From positions 50,323,087 through 50,387,086 of the forward strand of contig OX344762.1 in the NCBI GenBank assembly GCA_947034895.1: 64,000 nucleotides of DNA, given 5' to 3'. Under the pieces are notes generated by a model. The model did not search any database and was not told the origin of the DNA. It saw only the letters and a list, made by a program, of their open reading frames with translations. Made by a program: the position numbers and the translations under genes. Below are positions 23,046 through 35,334 of this stretch, piece by piece. Positions within the stretch are counted from its first letter, which is position 1; every line of letters begins with the position of its first letter. The stretch comes from Rhytidiadelphus loreus. Its lineage: Eukaryota > Streptophyta > Bryopsida > Hypnales > Hylocomiaceae.

Positions 23046-23274
23046 TTAACCCGTAAACATTGCGGAGGACGTTTTTCGGCCAATGAATGACAAAGGATCT
23101 CTCCGTAGAGGACAGAAATGCAACTATTCATCCTCCAAAATTTGTGTGGAAAGAGAAGGTCATCTACAGTAGTTTGTCTTCCAATGAGTACTTTTTCATT
23201 TTTTTAAGCCAACAATTCATACAGTGACAAAAGAGATGATTTCCACGGTGACCAGTCCGGCGTTCAAGGGTTAA
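23046..23274. mobile_element. Short TTAACCC-ended element, copy 1
   Basis: About 229 bp, from TTAACCCGTAAAC at 23046 to TTCAAGGGTTAA ending at 23274. The ends are imperfect inverses. Its right half (AGTGACAAAAGAGATGATTTC and the AATGAGTACTTTT motif) matches 52248-52364 of the longer element at 51899-52364. No coding content. TTAA at both edges could be a TTAA target duplication (piggyBac-like), which is an inference from ends only. Confidence 0.55.
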
Positions 23275-26200
23275 CGGCCCTTTCAAGGCCTGAAATTTTT
23301 TCTAATGGTGTGCCCACACTTTAGTCCCAACAAACTTTTAAAAATCACAAAAAAATTCATTTTTCCTTGGAATGTCTTCATTCTAATTGCAAAGGGCTTC
23401 TCTCAAACTTTTGAAGCCCCTGAAAAATATATGAGTTCACAAATAGCTTCTCTCGATGATGATAGGTTGCTCTTCCTTATTGTCCTCTTGGCAGCTGCAC
23501 CGGCATGGTCCATTAGTAGGGTATGATTGAGGTCCATTGTACAAAAATAGTACAGTACAATGTTGTTACGGACCATGGTTTTGTAACGGAAACCTTATTG
23601 TTGAGGATGTTGAAGGCTTCCTTCGGTCTGATATTTTGCAGCTCTGTTGAAATCATGGGGTTGTTGATGTTCAATTATTAGGTTTCAGAATTCCATGTCA
23701 ACTTGTAAAAGTACAAATCTTGGTAACTTTGGCATCTCCTTAAGTCTTTATCCATAGGGCATTTGAAAGTAAGAGTGGGGTACATTCTTCCCAATTTAGT
23801 TTTACCAAAAAAACACTCAAAAGTCCTCAAAAAATGACTAACAAAATCTTGTTGCATCTTACCATAAGAGTTAGTGGTAGACTACTTCATTATTTTGTAG
23901 TAAAAAAATGGGAGTTTTTGAGTGCATAGATTGCAAGATTATAGTGTTTGAAGTTGAGAAAAATATTGGAAGGGCATTCAAATTATGTGAAGTTCTGATT
24001 TGGGGAGGCTTTTGCACAAGATGATTTCACTTTTTTCCCTTGAACTTTTTTTGCTTTCTTTTTGTGACAAAGTTGGTCACATGTTAAAAAAAATTCATAA
24101 CATATTAAATTGGGGAACGTATACCCAAAATATTCCAATAGGAAAGTAACTTCAAGAAAAGTCTCATACAAAGCTCCTTTTTCAACAATTTATGGCTTGC
24201 ACAAACAAGAAATTGTTCAAAATGTGAATGGTCAAGTTCTAGGTTTCATCTAGACCTAGAAGAAGGGAAAAAACTCACCCAAAATATTAAGCTTTGGCAA
24301 GCTTGATCAATCTATGTCCAAGCTCAAGTAAAGGACAATCAGGTATGTTGAGCCTAGCACGGGAGGAGGCCAAGTCAAAGTTAGTTAATCCAACTCATCT
24401 TGAATCTTTGACATTGGATTACATTCTCCTTGATTTTGATGTTCTCCTTTCCTTCAATTTTGAAGATTTTCCTTGCTCTATGAAATACAGTTTTAGAAAA
24501 TTTGGCATTCATTTATAAAGAAATAAAAATATTTGGCAACTATTTCACATAGTTTTACAATGAAGAGACTTATTTTGTGTGTGTAGAGTTGAGAAGAGAA
24601 GCTCTTTATACAAGTGGGGTGTAGAAGGTAAAACAACCTACGTGGAATATGTAAATTAAAATAAGTAGGAGTTCAACCATTCATAGTTAAGTGAAAAGTA
24701 GGAATTGTGTTCAAATTAGAATTCCAAGACGCATTTTCACATAGTAAATAACTTTTTTTTGAGAAAAGTTGGAAAATCAAGCTAAATTTCATTTCCAAAA
24801 AACTTTTTGAGATTTAGAGTCTTTAATAAAAAGTTGTGTACAAATTTTACAGAGAGGTTGGAAGGGACATTTTCAATCATGGTCTTTGAATTTTGTCCAT
24901 AACTTTTTTTTAAAGGCTCAAAATCACAAGCAAGTTTTTAGAGATGAAAGTTAATTTGATTTCACAACTTTTCTTAGTGAAAATTGTTTTGAAAAAATGT
25001 TATTCTACTATACCAAAATGAGGCCTGAAATTATACTTTGAACATAACTCTTATGTTTTGACAATGAGCAATCACTCTCTCATCATCAAATTATCCCATA
25101 TCCTTTGAAGATTCATGACAAACAATGGGTTTCATTATAAAAATGACCTCTTCACCTTCCTTAACCATGAATGTCAATGAAACAATCCCTTTATGTTGAC
25201 ATCGAATTTTTTCTTGATGGTAGATTGTCAAATGACAAATTGGTATTTGATTCAATTAGGATTTTCGAGGCCTTTGTATTTTGTAAGTTCAAATGTAACA
25301 TTTGTGAGTAACCACTTTGTTAGGTCATGGGAAGCTATAGAACAATTGCCTTTCTACCATCACCTCTTTGTATACTAACAAATTCATGAGTCTAGAAAAA
25401 TGTCAAAGAAGTACCCTAGTCTGAACCTAGGGCAAGAAGCTTCCCAAGTTCCTCTAGGCATTGCAATGCAAATTTCAATGAATTGTAAATAACTCAATTC
25501 ATGTTGTCCTTTGTCACTATAACGTGGCCTTTCTTTTATAACTCTTTGTGGGCATGTCCAATTGTAATTTCTTTTGGTGGAGTAGCAAGGTACTCCTCAT
25601 CCCCACATTAGAGAAAAATTCAAAAAAATATAGGGAATATTTTCATTTGTAGTGAAGTGCCCAAAATCGCTATGTTGCCAAAAACATGTTGTTTGGTCCT
25701 TTAGGGTTAAAGGACCCACGTCTAAACTGCCATAATAAATCAACATATGGCATTATAAAGCATGCAATAGAAAATGACAAACAATTTTGGCACATTGATA
25801 GATGCATATATTTGGAGTCACAATAAATTAGTTGTAAATTGTTAATAGTAAAGTTGTAAGAGGCTATAACTTGTAGCATAGGTGAATCCAAAGTCCATCT
25901 AATGCACATTAGAAAAAAAATCTTAATAATATCAATACATTGGCTAAGCAAGAATTTAAATTGAAGGAAAGTCTACCAAGAATTGTCTCATTGCAAGGTT
26001 GCTACCTCCACATTACTATAAATAGATTCATTCATTACCAAAAAAATGGGCACTACTGTAATTATTACTCACTAAACACTTTAAATTGTTATTGGTCACT
26101 TAGAACATTTTCAATGGGGCCTCTACATAGGCTCTGCAATGTAAAAGTCTCAATTGGTCCCATGCATGAGGGGGAAAAAAATCAACCCAAAATGACACCT

Positions 26201-27393
26201 TTGTAGTCATCTTATTCAAATGTCCTCGCACATCAAATTTAGAGTGTTTCATATGCCCTCCAAAGCACTCACTACTTGTTGATTAGTCACACATGGAGAC
26301 TATCGCATCTTGTTAGTGAAAGGAAAGAACTTTTCAACTAGTTGCATTGAAGTGCTAGGAAAACTTAATTCAACAAGAATACTATTTTGGATTGTGAATT
26401 CAAATTGAGTTGCCCTAGCCTACATATCACACAAACATTCTTTGTACCAATGCATGGTTGATTTAACATCTTTGGATTGAAGATTCTCTAAACAATCAAA
26501 ATTATTGTTGTTCTAATACTCGCTAATTTCAAAATCTTACTTGTTTTTCAAATATTAGGAATTAAAATTTCATTAATAGTAGACAATTTGAAGTATAGAT
26601 GTAAAAAGATTATTGTGCTCCAATATGAGATTTGACAATAGATAAATTCTTTTTGTTTGACAAGAAAGTGTTGTGCATATAAGATCATATGATTGGTTAA
26701 CAATCACCATAAAAAACAAGTACATTATATTTGATTAAGAAAAGTTTTGAATCTACATTCCAAGTATGCTAAATCATACAAGTTGGGTGGAAAATAATTT
26801 AAAAAAAAGGAATATAGGATTTTCTTTCCAAATTTATTGTGGAAAAAAATCTTATAAGGGATATTTATATTTTTAGGATATGTCAAACTTTTGTTGTTGT
26901 TATGGGGGTAAAAATAGTTGGCAAAAATGTACCAATACCCCCTTCCTTTACAATATATTAATAGTCTACTATGCTACATCTTGTCCCCTTTATTGGATTT
27001 TGATTGAAGAAAAAGAAACATTACATTTATAAAAGCTATCCTAATGAAATTTGAGTAACTACCTTAATCAGAAAGTGAGTCATTGCTACATGGATAGAGC
27101 TTCTTGTAGTGTAGCTTGCTTATTTACCATATGTACCAATGTTCACCATTAGTTTGTTAATATGATATCATACTAATTTATAAAGCAAGTTCATCATTTT
27201 TGTAGAATGATTCCAACTAGTCATGTAATGACACGTGTCACATTCTAAACCTAAAATAACTATTTTGGAGGGACGTCAATCCACTATGCAATGACTCTAC
27301 TAATGCAATACATCCACTCATATTGAGTGTTGGGCTCTTGTAACTTACTTGTTTATTTGATAACTTAAGTTGAATCGACCATCAAATTCCTAT
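23275..27393. other. AT-rich intergenic DNA
   Basis: About 4.1 kb with no recognisable gene or RNA. Several open frames of 60-90 codons (for example near 23305-23526 and 25940-26206) have AT-driven composition and no family resemblance. Repeat fragments are probable but their ends are not clear. Confidence 0.5.
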
Positions 27394-27807
27394 TAAGGTA
27401 GTATATTCTAAAAGCACCCATCTCCTTCAAACCACCCCTATTTTTGGGTGGAGAATGGAGATGGGGTAATCTTTAAATGGCCCATTGTAGCAATTGAATG
27501 CATTGAGGGAAATCATTTTTCTACTACAAGAGCCAATCATTGTCTTTGATTTCTGCACATCTCTTTACAAGTTGCAAGTGGACAGATTTTGGGAGACCTA
27601 TAGTCACAAGTAGGTGTCTATGCCTTGAGTCTTTGAAAATTTATTAATAATTCAAAAATGCTTGAAAAAATACAAAACCGCTAGTTTTAGGTTCCACATC
27701 TATTTTTCTTTCTCTTAAAAATGATCAAAAAATGATTCTATCCACGTAAGCCTATGAAAAAGGTGGACCAACCCTTAAATGGGTCACTTTTAGAGCATAC
27801 TACCTTA
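27394..27807. mobile_element. MITE, AGGTAG family, copy 3 (inverted, diverged)
   Basis: About 414 bp. The left end is TAAGGTAGTATATTCTAAAA and the right end TTTTAGAGCATACTACCTTA. The interior is the reverse complement of copies 1 and 2: the segment AGAGCCAATCATTGTCTTTG pairs with the GATTGGCTCTTGCAATT region of copy 1, and GGTGGACCAACCCTTAAATG with its left part. Older than copies 1 and 2, judged by divergence. Non-coding. Confidence 0.75.
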
Positions 27808-27917
27808 GAGCTTCAATTGTCATGCATCCCTTCTGTCCAACTACTACCTGAACAACATAATGAGCAACATTGATATGTGACATGAATTTACAGTAACCAA
27901 GACCTTTTTTCATTGAG

Positions 27918-28702
27918 TTAAGCTCTAAAGGACCAAACTGCGTTTTTTACAACATAGCAATTTTGGACAGCTTTCTACGGATGGAATTTTATTTTCTTTG
28001 CAATTTTCACACAACATGTGCCCAAGGAGTAACTTTAAGGCCCAACAATTTTCATAACTTTTGAATACATGGTTCAAAAGTTATTGCATGATATGTACTT
28101 TTTTGTTTTTGGCGGGCAACCCGAGAAAAAAAAAATCTTTGAAAATCACTTTTAAAAAAAATAAAAATTTCACATTCCATTTTGATTAGTGAGATGAAAG
28201 TTATGAAGAATTATAGTTTGGGTTAGTTTAACATTAGATTGGCATAAACCATTTTTCAATTCCATAAACAAATTGTTAACAATTTAGTATTTTTAAACAT
28301 TTTCTACTTCTTTATACTTACTATTTTTTTCCTATATGTTGTATAATTTGAAATGATTTGAAATTTTTTAAGCATGTAGCCAACTTGCCTTGAAGAAGGA
28401 ATCCAAAGGATAACAACCATTTTGGACATTTTTTCATACAAATATAACCTTGTGAAAAGCAGCTGCCTGATTTTTTACATGGCAACAAAAAGAAATTTTG
28501 TTACCTCAAATGCTAATATCTTGCAATCTACACGGTAGAAACTTCTAAAAAAATTCTCACATCTTCTCAAACCAGTGTAGTACAAGATCTTACGGTTACA
28601 TGTTCTAAAAATGTTTTTTTTCTAAAATTTGATACTTGTCCTAAAAATGACAGTTTTGGAGCAGTTTTGGTGAAAACATAGTCTCTAATGTTTAGGGGTT
28701 AA
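27918..28702. mobile_element. TTAA-ended CTAAAGGACC element, copy 1
   Basis: About 785 bp, from TTAAGCTCTAAAGGACC to TTTAGGGGTTAA. It shares with 40452-41386 the left end, an interior motif (ATCTTGCAATCTACACGGT against ATCTTCCAATCTGTACGGT), and the ACAAGATC-TACGGTTA motif followed by a T-rich stretch. No transposase. The TTAA edges suggest a piggyBac-like target, which is inference. Confidence 0.6.
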
Positions 28703-29069
28703 GAAATGCCAAAGTGGCGACATAAAATGTTATAGTGGTGCTCCAAATTTCAACATTCATCGACATATTGGATAGAAAATATCACATGTCTACTATCTAA
28801 TTTTCATCCACAATATAGCGATTTCATCCCAAAAAATAGGCATTTTTTAGCCCGATTATTTTTGTCTAATGCAATTTGGCATATGAAAGCCAAAACAAGA
28901 AGCCCTGATAGTGACCCTCATGTCTCAATTGATACAAGTTTCAGACTTTCAGGCAAAAAAACTGGAGGTTGAATCAATGAGTGACAGGCCTTGGAAGTTA
29001 GGTTTCGTACATCAATCCTTGGGACAATGAAACCTCAAAACTAGTAGAAATGGATAGGAGGTGAGGTGG

Positions 29070-29243
29070 GTACCTCAGAACTGCCACTTTTTGCTACTGT
29101 GCCTAGAAACTATTATTACACTGCTAAACACTTTCATTTTTTTTGTTGGCAAGGGAAAGGAGGTTCTAACACACCAAGAAACGCAACATTTGGATATTGT
29201 ATGCAAAAGTTATGAAGGGTCAAAGTTTTTCTTCAAGTTAGTA
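29070..29243. repeat. Dispersed GCAAAAGTTATGAAGGG repeat, copy 1
   Basis: This stretch matches 57660-57840 (shared AAGGAGGTTC and GCAAAAGTTATGAAGGGTCA). A short part also matches 37425-37500 inside a RHF intron (GGATACCACATGCGAAAGTTAT). It abuts copy 2 of the AGGTAG MITE. No coding content. Confidence 0.5.
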
Positions 29244-29244
29244 C

Positions 29245-29658
29245 TAAGGTAGCAGGCTTTGAAATGGCTCATCTAAGGGCTGATCCGCCTTTTTCATGTA
29301 TTTTCTTGAATGGAGATATTTTTAGCTCATTTTTTAAACAAACAAAAATAGAAGAAGAATCTAACACAAGTGGTTTCATATTTTTTGAAGCATTTTTGAA
29401 TTACTTATGGATTTTCAAAGGACTTGTGTCATAGGTCCCTATTTATGTCCCTAGGTCTTCCATAAACTATTCACTTGCAACTTCTAAAGAAAAATGGGAA
29501 AGCAAAGAGAATGATTGGCTCTTGCAATTAAAAATGTTTTTTTCCTTGATTCATTCAATGACTATGGAGGTCAATTTATGAACTACCATTTATCCATTTC
29601 ATAGTCATTTATAGGGTCCATTCTTATAGCCTGCTCCATTTTAGAGCCTCCTACCTTA
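29245..29658. mobile_element. MITE, AGGTAG family, copy 2
   Basis: About 414 bp, the same length as copy 1 by my count and near-identical over most of it. For example, both carry GAAGAAGAATCTAACACAAG and AATGATTGGCTCTTGCAATT. Ends are TAAGGTAGCAGGCTTTGAAA and TTTTAGAGCCTCCTACCTTA. Its close match to copy 1, 21 kb away, suggests comparatively recent activity. Confidence 0.82.
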
Positions 29659-30730
29659 GATGTTCTTAAATTGATTTTGGAGATGTACAATTCATAGAGT
29701 GATGATGGTGGTTCTATGGAGGGTGTGATTTGAGGTTTACCTACCTTAAATCCAAAGGAAATTGATACCCTAAATCCCAAAGGAGATCCCAAATTCTCAC
29801 TCATTTTTCATTTTGTTTTCAATTATGAAGAACTTCAATTCAATCATGCATGTTAAATGCTTGAAATTTCCATTTCTAAATAATGCAAAGAGTAGAAATT
29901 TTATAGAAAAAAAAAAAAAAATTGTGTACAACCATGAGATCATTCTATTGATTAATATAGAGTGCTAACAAAATTCACCATTAAAAAATTATGAAAACAA
30001 ATATCAAATTCTATGTGAATTATTTTTTCAGAATTACTTGTTTTTTAATGGCAAAAAGAGAATCTTCAAGAATATGAACAAAAATGGGCATTTGCTTTGC
30101 TCTATTTCTTGCAAAAATTATTCTATTGGTACATGAATGTCAAACCTAATAGCTCTCAACAATATTGTAAGAATGTATATAAATAATTTTAAAAACTAAC
30201 TACATATATGGACTGCAAGATATTAGAGTTAAAAGAAAATATAATTTTTTTCAAACATTTTTTTCAAACATTAGGCTCAACAAACATTGATTTTTTTGCG
30301 TGTAAATTTTTGCATGATACAAAGTTGAGGTTTAAATCCACTATAAAGTAGAACCAACCATCACCAACCACAACTCCATCAGTAATCAACAGAGTGTTTG
30401 AAATTCACGAGAGGTTGGGACTAATTTCCAAACATGAGTTCTTGATTTTTGGCCATTAATTCCTCCATTCTTTTCATGACACATATGCTTGGTTTGGAGT
30501 GCCAAAGTGAACAAGAAATAGTTTCTAAAATGAACGGTTTAAGAATAATCCACACATTGGACATGGGTCCAAATCAACTTTTGCCTTTCAAAATTTATAG
30601 TAATTTAAGTTCATGCAATAAAATTACCAAATTTTGGCAAACCCCCTCATTTCTATCTTTGCACATATGGAAATATGTCCCCCACCTTCTTGAACTCCAC
30701 ATTATATCCTCAGTTGCTTGTTTAATAGTT
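29659..30730. other. AT-rich spacer
   Basis: No gene recognised. An open frame at 30449-30826 (125 codons) runs into the dispersed repeat that follows and shows no family resemblance, so it is not called. Confidence 0.5.
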
Positions 30731-31160
30731 TTGCCTACAATGTACCCAAAAGAGGCTGCCAAGGGTATTAGTTGCCCCCCCCCCTTCTCTCAAAAAATTT
30801 CAAGGCCGTTGATTGTTTTTTTGTAAAAATGCTTACCTTCGAAATTGCCGTCAATTTCTCAAAAATTCACAAGCCGTTGATTTTGTGAGATTTAATTTGA
30901 GCCATCCAAATATCAATATGGATACAAATACAAAAATGAATACTAGATATGGATACAACATCGCATATGAATATATAGTGAATACTTAATGTGGATACGG
31001 ATATAGATGTGGTACAATATTGGATATGAATACAAATACGAGTACAGAATATGGGATATGGGTACAAGATATGGAATGTTGTTTGTCCCATATTGTTTGT
31101 CAATTACATTGCTTTACAAGAGGGCAAGGGAAACGAGGGGAGGGTATGAAAATTTAAAAA
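30731..31160 (-). repeat. Dispersed repeat with degenerate ATATGGATAC array, copy 1 (inverted)
   Basis: Starts near TACCCAAAAGAGGCTGCC, continues through a C-rich run and CCGTTGATT phrases, then about 180 bp (30905-31080) of degenerate decamers around ATATGGATAC, then CCCATATTG. It is the reverse orientation of the repeats at 43986-44480 and 46976-47440, which carry the complementary GTATCCATAT-type decamers and CAACGGCT phrases. Confidence 0.65.
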
Positions 31161-34100
31161 TTTAAAAATTAATTAATTTTTTGAGCTCATTATGACATTG
31201 TATCACAATGACAATGAGCTTTGAAGATGTAGTAATTGCATTAACAATTAATGAAGATGAAGTTAGTGACTTGTAAATTAGTTTTTAAAAGTTTGCAATC
31301 AATGAATGTTGCATATTCAAAAACTCTTGCAATAAGAGAAGGTGCAGAGAGAGTATTATTTATTTTATTATGGTCAACACAAAGACTTCGACTTGTTTTT
31401 GAATCATGATATAAAAAAAAATTAATGCTAAAATCTCTAATTCCAATAGAAAATCTAAAAGTTTAGAAATGATCTTCATACTTTGTTCAGCTTAAAGAAA
31501 GTTGCTCACAATCTTAAAATCTTCATATCCTAAAATTTTACAATTAGAATGAAATGCTCCCAAACTTTTCATATACAAAGAAATCTAACCAACATGTTTG
31601 TAAAAATAAAGTTTAAATAAAACTCAATTATTTTATTTTTTGATATCACGGTTATTCTCAGAAATTCCTTAATGTAACTTTGATTTCACAAGTTAGAGTT
31701 ATATAAAATTTGATGGCTTATTAGATATTGATTAATAAATCCTTTACAAAAGAATTTGCAAATAATACCCAGACTCAATCTACATCAAGTTGCCCTAAAT
31801 CCTAATATTAAGTCAATTTGTGAACTTTGTTTTTTGATAGTTAATTTTTTCGAACCTATAACATAAAGATTTGGTTTGGAGTTTGAAATGTTGCCCAATT
31901 TTCCTTGAAACACATGCTAGTAGAAATAAGGTAACTAAAACACAATATCCATAAAGCATAAATTTAATTATTGATTTCCCTTTTCAACATGTTGGACCCC
32001 TTACAATATTTTATTAAGTTGTTTATAAAGCTAAGACAAAACCTCTTCTAGCCTTTCTTGTTGTATGTTTTTTAGACCTCTATCACATTAGTTATTAACA
32101 TTTAAAATTTAAAATCCATAGGTAAGTGTGTGTCCCCCTAGGGGGACAAAAATCATTCATTGTTTGTCCTTCAGTAATGAATCTTGGGTAATTCAATAAT
32201 GACATCAAGGCATCCCCAAAGTGAACCCTCGTCATTTCATAAGGTTCTATTTGTTGAATATATTTTCTTGGACATTCTCAAATCAAAATTTAAATTTTGG
32301 TTAATAACCAAATCATTCATGTTCAAAATGACATAACGTAAGATAAGAAGATGCTTGCAAAATAAACAATTCTACCTATTTTCACCCAATTATTTATAAG
32401 TATCCATGCAAATAAGGTAGAATAGCCTACTATCATTACTTTGATCATTGTGCATGTTTAAATTCATCAATAATAATAATAAAATCCACAATAAAATAGT
32501 GATTTGAAGAGTATTTTAAAAATTTAGTCCACTCAATGCTTGAGCTTTGCCAAATTTACAGTCCTAATATGCCAATGTGTTGTATGTAATAGTATCACTT
32601 TATACATTTGATTACTTTGAATCTAGTAGATGTTGCTATTGGAAGGTCATCCCAACCCACAAAGTCTACCTAATCTTAAAAGAATCATTTCACATCCTAC
32701 GATAATTATTTCAATATTATTTATAGGTGCAATTTGACAAGGATGGACAATTGTGAACACATGAACATACACAAAAATAAAACACTCCTAAAGGACATAA
32801 AACATCCTTTGAATGATTTCACCTCAATTTGTAGCATGAAAAAAACATTTTCATCCAATTCTTTTCGGAGGTTACTTGAGTATGTTTTTAGTGAATAGTA
32901 TTGCAAATTTCCTCATTATGGCATACTGACTTTCTAAAGAAGAAGATGCTCAATCCAAGGATCATCCTTGTAGAGTATCTTGACCATTTTTTCCCTATTT
33001 AATGTTGATGTGAATTTTAGCCTAAAAAATGCTATTTAAAAAAATTTGAGCTTGCCTACTAAAATGAATACCTTAGCAAGTGCAATTTCTACTCCAATTG
33101 GAACTTTTGAAAAATCTGTAAATTTCAATATTTTACAACAATATGATCTTTGGACCTATAACCATGGCTTGTTGATTTTCTAATTTCTGAGTGACAAGGT
33201 AACTTTGGTTCATAACATGATGTTATGCACTGTAATATTCATCCATGGTGATAATTTCAGATTTTTTTATTATATTTTTTTATTTGACATGAATTTTCCC
33301 TCATTTTTTTCTTAAAAAATTCACAGTAATTTCAAATTATCCCTCAAAAAATTTGAATATTTTATGATTTGTAGTAAACATATGACTTCATCTCCTTAAA
33401 AATAAATATAATTTTTTCCATTCATATCTAGTTGCAAAATGGCAGCAATGATGGACAATTGGACAGTAGGCTTGAAACCAGTGGTCATGGGGCCGTTTAA
33501 AATAACATATTCGTTGGTATGTTGGAATCCTAGTTGATGATTCGCTCATAAGAATATTTTAGATCATGTGGCCAACTGTAAAAGCAGCTACAATCCCACT
33601 CATAAAAGTTTGGGAATATGCTAAGAAGTAACCCATTATAAATCAATACTATATCCTGCCACCTGGCATCTCTAAAAAAAACTCCAACGCTTCCATACAC
33701 TGGAATTGGGAAAAAAAACGGTTGCAATTTGAAAACATAAAAAAAATAATTGGGAATTTTTTTATAAAATTTTAATTTAGAGGGAAAAATGGAGGAAAAA
33801 ACGGACTTTGTGTTTGAAAATTTAAAAAAAAAAGATCACCATGATTAGAAGGAGGTCGGAGGATAATAATAATAAAAAATTTAATCACAAAATGGGAGAG
33901 AGGGGAGGTAATAAATATTTCAAAAAAAGAGTTTTAGTCACAAAACTCGGAGAGGGGGGTAATAATTTACATTTTATTTATTTTAATGGAATTTTTTTGA
34001 GTGGATGGAGATGCATTGCGTGAAATGCACCTTTGCCTCACTATCCACTCAAAAGATAGACTCACCCCTTACATTACAACTAGTATTGTGCCTTGGAATA

Positions 34101-34729
34101 TAGTGGTGTAATTTGTGAGACAAAATTTAGTTACAATAAATAGATATCCATTTTACAAAATGTGGGCATGCAACACCTCAACATTGAACTCTCTTTAGTG
34201 TGAATTTCAAATCAATTTTTTGAAAAAAATTCAATAAGGAAAGATGTGCGTATAGATGTCTCCTATATTTCTCCACAATCAAATTTTGAAATTTCATTAC
34301 TAATTGTTTTCAAGAAATTATCACATAAAACCACAAAAATTGACTTAAATTTTTTGCCAAAAATGGAATTTTGGTTTTCTTGAAATTGAAATTTGGTATA
34401 CTTGGTTGAAATTGTGCAAGAATGTAATGGTAATTATGCATGACAAAAAAAAAATACTATTTATATTCTACATTATGAAGAATTCTTTGAATTGTACAAA
34501 TAGGCACTACGAAAACTTATTTCCTACCATTGTACTTCAAAATTTAAGGCCAAGCGTCTTTGCAAATGCAATCTACACTTTTAAAAATTCAATATTATTT
34601 TTTCATATGGTGTCCAAAAAATACATACTCAAATACTTTGAAAGCCTCTTTCACTGACCATTGCAGCGATTGAGTCCAAACATATAAACAAACAATTTAA
34701 TAATAGAAATCATACTCAGATGTTTCTTA
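31161..34729. other. AT-rich intergenic DNA
   Basis: No gene or RNA recognised over about 3.6 kb. Apart from a palindromic GTCCCCCTAGGGGGAC at 32132-32147, similar in form to GTCCCCTCGGGGGAC near 40472, I see only AT-rich DNA and homopolymers. Confidence 0.5.
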
Positions 34730-35334
34730 TTTGGACGCTTCTAGGTGTCCATACCTACTTGTATTCCACGTGTGGGTCATTCCAAATGAATGTATAGCTG
34801 GAGTAGCCTCCAAAATAGACCAACCTTATCAGGACCAGGAATGGCAACCCCAAGTATCATCCAAGGACGACGAACGTAACCAATACATCATCCATTTCCG
34901 AGGAACGCGATAGTTCATCCATCCTCGGGGACCGAGGCTGTTGTCTCTCTCTCCTTTCGTGTTGGTTCCTCCAGAGTGTCCTCACGTCGCAGCATCGACT
35001 GAAGCCTCGGCGATAGCCGCGCCATCGCTGCTACCGAAGGCCGACGGAGCTCGTCTTTTTTACTTTGTGAAATCCGCCTTTGTCACTATCTCATTCAAGT
35101 ATTTTTAGGCGTTTTTTGGTGGTGTGGCGAAGGAGCGGTGGTTGGTTTATTGTCGGTTTTGATGTCGGTTTTGTCATATTGGTGATGGACTTTTGAGGAG
35201 GAGGAGGAGAGAATCGAAGCAGAAGAGCAGTAGAATTTTTTTGAATGGTTTTAGGTTAAGATTTGGAGGCGGAGTGGGAGTGTGGAAGACGGAATTGTAC
35301 TTTTTTAGGGGATTTGGTTGAAGAGGGTGGTGCA
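34730..35334 (+). other. RHF gene 5' region
   Basis: The sequence becomes GC-richer from about 34780 and holds a pyrimidine-rich TTGTCTCTCTCTCC near 34940, a plausible transcription start zone. The frame of the RHF start codon is open upstream but has no ATG before 35335. Confidence 0.45.

Noticed and set aside
30449..30826. 125-codon frame in AT-rich DNA
   Set aside because: AT-driven residue composition (I, L, S, F), runs into a dispersed repeat at its 3' end, and has no recognisable motif.
13934..34900. Search for LTR retrotransposon, LINE or transposase coding sequence in the long spacers
   Set aside because: No reverse transcriptase, integrase, gag knuckle or transposase motif was seen in any frame; only short non-autonomous elements were found.
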